A stretch of DNA of 6,715 nucleotides from Anaerolineae bacterium (GTDB lineage: Bacteria; Chloroflexota; Anaerolineae; Promineifilales; Promineifilaceae), in assembly GCA_028277515.1 (NCBI GenBank), contig JANQGC010000339.1, positions 1 to 6,715 of the forward strand. Direction: 5' to 3'. Positions 1-4,793 of this stretch are shown here, piece after piece (position 1 is the stretch's first letter; every line of letters begins with the position of its first letter). The notes beneath the pieces are model-generated. The model was not told the origin of the DNA and made no database searches. It was given only the letters and a program-made list of their open reading frames with translations. A program made the position numbers and the translations under genes.

Positions 1-2055
1 ACCGCTCATATAAAAACCAATCTCTCCAAACACATTGCCACTGCCGCTGCTTTCCAAGCGAAATAGTCCACGACCTGGAATTTGAATCTGAGCTGTCAGC
101 TGCCCAGATTCGATAATGTATAAATCGTTGGCTGCCTCCCCCATAAGAATTAATCGTTTTCCGGATTCAATTTCAACTTTATCGAAATTTTTCAATAGGG
201 CGTTGACTTTTTCTGCACTTTTCTGAGTCCCAAAGATTGTAAAGAGGAGCTCAGACAACTGTTCCTGAAGGGGTGGTTGCTTTTCAGACACTATGCCGGC
301 GTTTTCCAATATGTGATTTTCACACCACTCGATACCAATATCTAAACTGGGAAAAATGCGCACCTGTTGGCTATCTTCATGCAGCCCTCCTTTGGCCAAC
401 TGATCTAAAACTCTGTGGTTAGGAGTGGTGAAGATGAGGGTGATCCCGGCTCCATCAGTTAGTTTTTTTATCCGGCTAAAACTGAGCAATCCAGTGGAAT
501 CGAGACCGGTCACGCGTTTGAAATCCAAAATAATATAGCGTGGCTTGTTTTGCTGCGAATCTTCAAGACGATCGCGCAGTCGGTCGAGCAGATTATCGGC
601 CGTGCCAAAAAAGATAAAACCTTGGAGCTGTAAGATGTGAGAAAAGTGCCCTTGCTGAATCAAAAATTTTTCTTCCAGCCGGGAACGAGCCACGCGGCTT
701 TGTAGTGCTGCTCCATCCATTTCATATTTAACAACATCAATCTGACTATAGCTGACCACGAATAAAATGACAGCGAGCAGCAGGCCCAGGCCGACGGCTT
801 GTAGGAAGCCGGCGCTCATCGTCACTAACAAAATGACCAGGACGATGGCATAATCAATTTTTGGCAGTTTAAAAAAACCTTCAATGACCCATTCAAAAAG
901 GAAATTGATGCCAAGGAGCAACAGTAGGGAGCCGACAATAATTTTGGGGAAGTAAGAAAGCAAGGTCATCCCGGCAAACAAAGCTATTAAGCATATAACA
1001 GCGCCGATATAGCCAGGAATACGGCTCTTCCTTCCCAATTTGAAGTTGAGGGTGGAGAGGCTTAAAAGTTTATAACTAACCAATCCGGCTATCAGCCCGG
1101 CCACGATGTTAGCAACCCCGGCAATCTGCAGTTCTTGATTAACCTCTACATCTCTATCGGTAGTGACTGCAAGTCCTTCTGCGTTAAGCAGCAAACTGAT
1201 GGTACTTACAGAGATGATGGCGATGATGTTAGGGATTTGGCTGAAAATAACAGGCCAGTTGATCTGGTTAAGAATGGACAGCGATAAAGTGGACAGGGTC
1301 CCACCTTCATTATCAGGTGGGTAAACCAGAAGCCAACCACCTTCACCTAAACCAGCCAGGGTTAAACCGGCCGCCCAGGAGATGACAAAAAATAGGATTA
1401 TCGCAGCGACCAGGAGCGAGGGTAAGATGAGGAAGTGGTTGCTTTTTCTTGTCGCCAGAAACATGAGCAGGGCCAGGAATAGACCGGGCAGCCAATGCCA
1501 GATATACTCAGGTTGAAAGAGGCGTGTAAGTGTGCTCAATGACACTGGCATTTCCAGCATCACATCTAGCGCTCCGGTCACAAAAAGCCAGCCGGTCGCC
1601 GCCAAGAATCCACCGGCCACCGGATAGGGTAAGAATCGAACAAGTCCCCCCAATTGAAAACGGCCCAACAGCCAGAAGAACAGCCCGGTGAGCAAGGTTG
1701 CGATGCCAATGGCAACTATTACGGTGATAAAGCTCTGGAGTGAAGATCCGCCTGTGGGAGTTTGAGAAGCGATAGCGGCCGCCATGACGGCCGTAATGAC
1801 GGCCGGTACACCTTGGGCGCCACCAATGATTCCAGGGAGGGAAGTGAAACCGGCAATGATCAGTCCAGTGATAATCGTGCCTGACAGCACTAAAATGATG
1901 CCCTGGTTGATATATTGCGATAGATCGCCGGAGAAGATCAGTGCGGCATAAGATAGAGCCTGGAATATCTTGAGAACCCCAATGATAAGACCCGCCGTGA
2001 TATCCGGAAGCAGTCCCTCTGAGGAACTCTTGGGTGCCATTGCCTGTTCACTCAT
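1..2055 (-). CDS. SulP-family anion transporter with STAS and cyclic-nucleotide-binding domains (3' end off window)
   Basis: Reading the minus strand from ATG at 2055 gives 685 open codons to the window edge; an in-frame TGA at 2068-2070 lies just upstream, and no good Shine-Dalgarno is seen before this ATG or the next Met (codon 6). Residues about 13-440 are a polytopic membrane domain: the N-terminal DITAGLIIGVLKIFQALSYA stretch resembles the first SulP helix, and NFKLGRKSR followed by YFPKIIVGSLLLLLGINF resembles the later SulP core. Residues about 466-580 form a STAS domain, with the strand-turn LDFKRVTGLDSTG (D519, S520) matching the conserved anti-sigma-antagonist motif. Residues about 610-685 begin a Crp-type cyclic-nucleotide-binding domain (YIIESGQL, then VFGEIGFYMSG at 675-685, the phosphate-binding-cassette start); the window ends before its usual Arg. 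Role: inner-membrane inorganic anion (sulfate, bicarbonate or similar) uptake, possibly gated by a nucleotide. The substrate cannot be told from sequence. Family call is strong; ligand binding is unproven. Confidence 0.9.
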   Translation of the reverse strand, partial: MSEQAMAPKSSSEGLLPDITAGLIIGVLKIFQALSYAALIFSGDLSQYINQGIILVLSGTIITGLIIAGFTSLPGIIGGAQGVPAVITAVMAAAIASQTPTGGSSLQSFITVIVAIGIATLLTGLFFWLLGRFQLGGLVRFLPYPVAGGFLAATGWLFVTGALDVMLEMPVSLSTLTRLFQPEYIWHWLPGLFLALLMFLATRKSNHFLILPSLLVAAIILFFVISWAAGLTLAGLGEGGWLLVYPPDNEGGTLSTLSLSILNQINWPVIFSQIPNIIAIISVSTISLLLNAEGLAVTTDRDVEVNQELQIAGVANIVAGLIAGLVSYKLLSLSTLNFKLGRKSRIPGYIGAVICLIALFAGMTLLSYFPKIIVGSLLLLLGINFLFEWVIEGFFKLPKIDYAIVLVILLVTMSAGFLQAVGLGLLLAVILFVVSYSQIDVVKYEMDGAALQSRVARSRLEEKFLIQQGHFSHILQLQGFIFFGTADNLLDRLRDRLEDSQQNKPRYIILDFKRVTGLDSTGLLSFSRIKKLTDGAGITLIFTTPNHRVLDQLAKGGLHEDSQQVRIFPSLDIGIEWCENHILENAGIVSEKQPPLQEQLSELLFTIFGTQKSAEKVNALLKNFDKVEIESGKRLILMGEAANDLYIIESGQLTAQIQIPGRGLFRLESSGSGNVFGEIGFYMSG

Positions 2056-2188
2056 GACTTGGAAGTCTCAAGTGTCAATTGCTTTTCGATTTCAACCCTT
2101 CCCATTCGCTAACTATGCCTGGACTATCGTTAATGGAGCCTAACTTCAAAAGGATGGAATCCAGACATTAAAAATATTACAGCTTGGG

Positions 2189-2231
2189 ATTATATGGTAA
2201 GGGTATAATGTTTGGTATACGGAATTGTAAA
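2189..2231 (-). promoter_or_regulatory. Possible promoter of the transporter gene
   Basis: On the minus strand TTTACA (2231-2226) lies 18 bases before TATACC (2207-2202), and a perfect TATAAT follows at 2194-2189 but without a good -35 box. Either would leave a leader of roughly 130-145 bases before the ATG at 2055. AT-rich DNA yields such boxes easily, and a TATAAT also occurs on the opposite strand at 2204-2209, so this is only a candidate. Confidence 0.22.
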
Positions 2232-2303
2232 TAAAATGTTATCGTTTAGACTGATTGGGGAGAATTAAAAATTGCTTTTAGCTCTAGCTATTCGACAGTT
2301 TAG

Positions 2304-2379
2304 AAAAAGGACGCGGACAAGAGCGGATTTACGCGGACAAAAATAATAAATTCAGCGTCATCAGCGTGAATCAGCGTCC
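2304..2379 (-). terminator. Possible intrinsic terminator downstream of the ALO-family oxidase gene
   Basis: Read on the minus strand, the hairpin formed by the composite repeat (outer GGACGC/GCGTCC stem plus further imperfect pairing with recurrent T-C mismatches) is followed at once by TTTTT (2308-2304). It starts about 75 bases after the oxidase stop codon. The T-run is present only in this orientation, matching the gene direction. The long loop and the mismatches make termination efficiency doubtful. Confidence 0.4.
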
Positions 2380-2380
2380 A
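2309..2380. repeat. Composite short-unit inverted repeat (ACGCGGA / TCAGCGT units)
   Basis: The left half has three related units at 2311 (ACGCGGA), 2321 (GAGCGGA) and 2331 (ACGCGGA), spaced exactly 10 bases apart. The right half has TCAGCGT at 2352, 2361 and 2371, spaced 9-10 bases. The right units are near reverse complements of the left ones, so the halves form a long imperfect hairpin closed by GGACGC (2309-2314) and GCGTCC (2374-2379) around an A/T-rich centre. Composition and layout are unlike the flanking AT-rich DNA. From memory, similar degenerate arrays of CGCGGAT/ATCCGCG-type words occur as dispersed intergenic repeats in environmental bacterial genomes; the copy number here is unknown. 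Confidence 0.7.
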
Positions 2381-2454
2381 ATTAATCTTCTCTTTGTAAA
2401 AGTGTAGGGTTACTAGTTTTTAGCTAAGTCATTCAAATCACTTGTTTGATTGTT

Positions 2455-3852
2455 TCAGATAACTGGCTCAAACAACTTTTGGGTTAGATCATTCACAAAT
2501 TTCCCATCCGGATCATGAATCCTCATCATTTGACGAAAGTTGTCAAGCTTTTCTCCGTGAACCTCCTGAAGATATGACCGGTTGATGCTCTTGCAATATT
2601 TACCTAAATGGGGACGTGCTTTAATTTCCTTGATCAGGTGCATGGCCGCTTCATAATAGATTTCCCAGCCCTCGGTATCCAGGCAAACCAGGTCGATCCA
2701 GGTACTGGCGCGCTCACGTCCAGCACCTAAAAAGGTTCTGTTGTGGCCGGACGGCGTGAAGCGCACTTCAAAAGCAGTGTATGGTAATCCCTGGGGGTAC
2801 AGTTCTTCGTATAGCGATATAAAATCATAACATGCAGTGAAAGTATCTTCCAGGGGTACGGTAAATTCCAACTCCCAATGCAGGGGATAGATGGAACGAT
2901 TAAAGGCGCTGTTACTCTCCAACACCAGGTTCTTACCGGGTTTCCAATTATGCACGAACCTGCTTGTTCTTGGTAGAAGCCCGGTGTGAGCTAGCAAATC
3001 ACCGATCCAGGCGACGCCGAGTGAATCGGCCGCAATGGCGAGATACTCGCGCAGTGGGGCCAGGACAGATTTCCTGACCAATGTTGGATTCCAGATGTTA
3101 AGCTGGCAAAGGGTCGTGAAGGGGAAGAGGTAGAGGCTTACATGATAATTATCATTGAGTAGACGATTAAATTGTTTTTTAACATCGTCCAATTCAACAA
3201 TGGAAGTTTGTTGGATCACATTAAAACGTTCGACGGCTTGAATCGTGACCTCACTGATGATGCCCACAGCGCCAATGCCACCGATGGCTGCTTTAAATAA
3301 GTCATCACCGGGTGTACATTCATGAACCTGGCCGCGGCCGTCTATTATTTTCATCTTGACGATGGATTCGCTCACATGCCCCCAATCTCGGCCGGTTCCG
3401 TGGACATCGGTGGAAATGATGCCGGCAATGCTTTGCGCATCATGTGAGGGGAGCGCGCCGAAAGCCCAGCCCCTTTCCAGGAGCGCCTGCACCACATCAC
3501 GCACGCGCATGCCGGCGCGTATGGTCAACTGCTTCTTCTCATGATCCTGGGAAATGACACCCGCATACTTATCTAGCGAAACGACGGTTTCTTCGCTGAT
3601 GATACCCTCGTTGAATGAATGCCCGGAACCGATGACACGGATTTTGCTTGCGGCCTTGATAATATCAATAAGTTCCTGTTCGCTTTGCGGTTGGAGGAAG
3701 TTGGGCGGCCGTTGTTCAAAGTGCCAGCCCCAATTTCGCAGGACACCGGTAATCATCCGCCCTTCAAGGAGCAGGAAACGGCCGAATGTGACTCCATACA
3801 GTACGGCGTTAAGCGTTGTCAGCAGAACTGAGCGCAGGTATGAACGAATCAT
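2455..3852 (-). CDS. FAD-linked oxidase of the aldonolactone/alditol oxidase (ALO) family
   Basis: This complete 465-residue protein has the order expected for the vanillyl-alcohol-oxidase superfamily, ALO branch. The N-terminal FAD-binding PP-loop carries GSGHSF at 75-80; by family precedent His78 would hold FAD covalently. A second FAD-binding segment is around GIISTDVHGTG (144-154) and GGIGAVGIISEVT (191-203). The C-terminal ALO domain contains HWELEFTVP (325-333), FEVRF (361-365; Glu362 and Arg364 match the E-x-R substrate pair of alditol oxidase), RPHLGKYC (413-420; Lys418 at the conserved HWGK lysine, with Leu replacing Trp) and the terminal DPDGKFVNDL. The likely reaction is O2- or acceptor-linked oxidation of a sugar lactone, alditol or similar polyol; the substrate is undetermined. 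Residues 1-32 are an unusual hydrophobic extension (SYLRSVLLTTLNAVLYG) that may associate with the membrane. The start is fixed by AAGGAGGT six bases upstream. The internal Met33 would give a more typical length but lacks that support. Confidence 0.9.
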   Translation of the reverse strand: MIRSYLRSVLLTTLNAVLYGVTFGRFLLLEGRMITGVLRNWGWHFEQRPPNFLQPQSEQELIDIIKAASKIRVIGSGHSFNEGIISEETVVSLDKYAGVISQDHEKKQLTIRAGMRVRDVVQALLERGWAFGALPSHDAQSIAGIISTDVHGTGRDWGHVSESIVKMKIIDGRGQVHECTPGDDLFKAAIGGIGAVGIISEVTIQAVERFNVIQQTSIVELDDVKKQFNRLLNDNYHVSLYLFPFTTLCQLNIWNPTLVRKSVLAPLREYLAIAADSLGVAWIGDLLAHTGLLPRTSRFVHNWKPGKNLVLESNSAFNRSIYPLHWELEFTVPLEDTFTACYDFISLYEELYPQGLPYTAFEVRFTPSGHNRTFLGAGRERASTWIDLVCLDTEGWEIYYEAAMHLIKEIKARPHLGKYCKSINRSYLQEVHGEKLDNFRQMMRIHDPDGKFVNDLTQKLFEPVI

Positions 3853-3858
3853 GTCGCC

Positions 3859-3866
3859 ACCTCCTT
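3859..3866 (-). promoter_or_regulatory. Strong Shine-Dalgarno of the ALO-family oxidase gene
   Basis: AAGGAGGT on the minus strand, with six bases between it and the ATG at 3852-3850. It is a full match to the 16S anti-Shine-Dalgarno core and decides the start in favour of the longer form with the hydrophobic N-terminus. The other genes in the window with a visible start have no comparable site. Confidence 0.9.
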
Positions 3867-3907
3867 AAGGAAATTCTTGAAAAGGGCGTGTATTCAGAAA
3901 GACATAA

Positions 3908-3936
3908 TTTGTATTGTATTATCTAAAATTTGACAA
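3908..3936 (-). promoter_or_regulatory. Possible promoter of the ALO-family oxidase gene
   Basis: On the minus strand TTGTCA (3936-3931) is followed after 17 bases by TACAAA (3913-3908), about 55 bases before the start codon. The -35-like box falls inside the right-hand arm of the 12-bp inverted repeat, so a protein bound there could compete with RNA polymerase. An alternative -10, GATAAT, lies a few bases upstream with a poor -35. The region is AT-rich, so this is tentative. Confidence 0.25.
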
Positions 3937-3981
3937 CTTTTTAAATGATTTTCGCCCATATATCAAGTCAAAGTTGTCAAA
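3929..3981. repeat. Perfect 12-bp inverted repeat between SDR and oxidase genes (operator or hairpin)
   Basis: TTTGACAACTTT at 3929-3940 is exactly reverse-complemented by AAAGTTGTCAAA at 3970-3981, with 29 bases between and arm centres 41 bases apart, close to four helical turns. A further TGAT/ATCA pair lies inside the spacer (3946-3949 and 3962-3965), so the transcript could form a two-part hairpin. Each arm also contains the odd palindrome TTGACAA or TTGTCAA. The repeat begins three bases after the SDR stop codon and, in the minus direction, is followed by TTTT. It could be a paired operator, a weak terminator or an mRNA 3' stabiliser for the GH-SDR transcript. Confidence 0.75.
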
Positions 3982-3984
3982 GCT

Positions 3985-4791
3985 TCAGTATGAATAACAG
4001 ATTTCGTATAATGTTTTAATCGCTTGTTTATTCTCAGAAAACTGGCAGTGGGTTTGTCGGCGGCGCTCGAAGTACTTCCCTGTTACCTGTCCGCCTTCCG
4101 AACCCGTTGACAGCCAAACCGGGGTTTGTGCACCGGCATCAGGAGATTGAGAGCCGCCAAAACCCAAATCGTTGCTCAAGTTAGAGTTAACATCCCCCGG
4201 ATGGCAGACATTTACTGTGATTTCAGACGGCTGGAACAGTTCGGCAAAGGCTACGGTGAGCATGCGGTTGGCTTGTTTTGATTGCCGGTAGGCGGTCCCG
4301 TTATTGTAGCGACGTCGTTCAAATTCGAGATCATCTAAATCAAGATCACCGGCCCAGTAGCTGGCTACATTGACCACCCGGGCCGGGGTATTATCTTTAA
4401 GGATGGTGCTGAAAGCCTGGGTCATCCAGACGTAGCCCAACACATTGGTCGCGAACTGCATTTCGATACCTTCAGGTGTTTCCCGGCGCCGGCGAGGTGT
4501 AGCAGCAGCATTATTGATTAAAACATGCAGTGGTCCATCCCAACTGGCGGCAAGTTGCTCAATTTCCGCCTTGCGGGAAACATCAGCGAGAACTAAGCGA
4601 ACGTTGGGATTGCCTGTCGCCTGGCGGATTTCTTCGGCCGCCCGTTCCGCTTTGTTGCGGTCACGGCCGTGTAGAACGACGTTAAACCCAGGTTCGGCTG
4701 CAATCAGGCGGGCAATCGCCTTACCGATTGCTCCCGTTGCGCCGGTGACAAGAACAGTTCTATATTCTGATTGTTTCATTTGTAATTCCAT
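3985..4791 (-). CDS. Short-chain dehydrogenase/reductase, retinol-dehydrogenase-like
   Basis: This complete 268-residue classical SDR has all landmark residues: the dinucleotide-binding TGATGAIG at 16-23, Arg43 in HGRDR after the second strand (favouring NADP(H)), D70 in LADVS, NNAA at 93-96, Asn116, Ser144 in VVNVASYW, the catalytic YRQSK (Tyr168, Lys172) and HPGDV at 197-201. Cys196 directly before His197 is within the usual segment. The later GAQTPVWLS and GKYF (238-241) are typical of the retinol dehydrogenase/WWOX-like subgroup common in bacteria as SDRs of unknown substrate. Likely soluble and cytosolic; it oxidises an alcohol or reduces a carbonyl. The ATG at 4791 lies two bases after the TAA of the upstream gene (TAATAATG arrangement), suggesting translational coupling; no strong Shine-Dalgarno is present. 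A second Met at codon 5, with a weak GGA before it, is an alternative start. Family call is sure, substrate unknown. Confidence 0.92.
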   Translation of the reverse strand: MELQMKQSEYRTVLVTGATGAIGKAIARLIAAEPGFNVVLHGRDRNKAERAAEEIRQATGNPNVRLVLADVSRKAEIEQLAASWDGPLHVLINNAAATPRRRRETPEGIEMQFATNVLGYVWMTQAFSTILKDNTPARVVNVASYWAGDLDLDDLEFERRRYNNGTAYRQSKQANRMLTVAFAELFQPSEITVNVCHPGDVNSNLSNDLGFGGSQSPDAGAQTPVWLSTGSEGGQVTGKYFERRRQTHCQFSENKQAIKTLYEICYSY

Positions 4792-4793
4792 TA

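Larger units (their letters stand above)
2056..2454. other. 399-base intergenic region
   Basis: This gap lies between the ALO-family oxidase stop and the transporter start. It is AT-rich at about 2160-2300, contains -10-like hexamers near 2189-2209 on both strands, and holds the composite short repeat at 2309-2380. No tRNA-like fold was recognised. The only small reading frames are tiny, for example a 12-codon one on the plus strand starting near 2133, without a ribosome-binding site. The part at 2056-2188 would be the long leader of the transporter mRNA; I see no known riboswitch in it. Confidence 0.8.

Noticed and set aside
1774..1804. Near-direct repeat of ATGACGGCCG in the transporter gene
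   Set aside because: It reflects the repeated Val-Ile-Thr-Ala/Val-Met-Ala-Ala residues of a membrane helix and the codon preference, not a separate element.
2073..2078. TTGACA on the minus strand just before the transporter start as a -35 box
   Set aside because: It lies only 17 bases upstream of the ATG, so transcription would start inside the coding sequence.
2133..2171. 12-codon reading frame on the plus strand in the intergenic gap
   Set aside because: It is very short, has no ribosome-binding site, and stop-free stretches of this size are expected by chance.
2442..2454. Weak TCAAA/TTTGA stem right after the oxidase stop as a terminator
   Set aside because: It is only five A/T-rich pairs with no T-run; the structure at 2304-2379 is the better candidate.
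3330..3339. GGCCGCGGCC palindrome inside the oxidase gene
   Set aside because: A single 10-bp palindrome inside coding sequence needs no special explanation.
3503..3520. ACGCGC/GCGCGT 6-bp inverted repeat inside the oxidase gene
   Set aside because: It is short, GC-rich and codes for a normal Arg/Gly/Ala segment; expected by chance.
3356..3868. Open reading frames on the plus strand opposite the oxidase N-terminus
   Set aside because: They are antisense to a well-supported gene, encode low-complexity Arg/Ser/Pro-rich peptides with no recognisable domain, and lack ribosome-binding sites.
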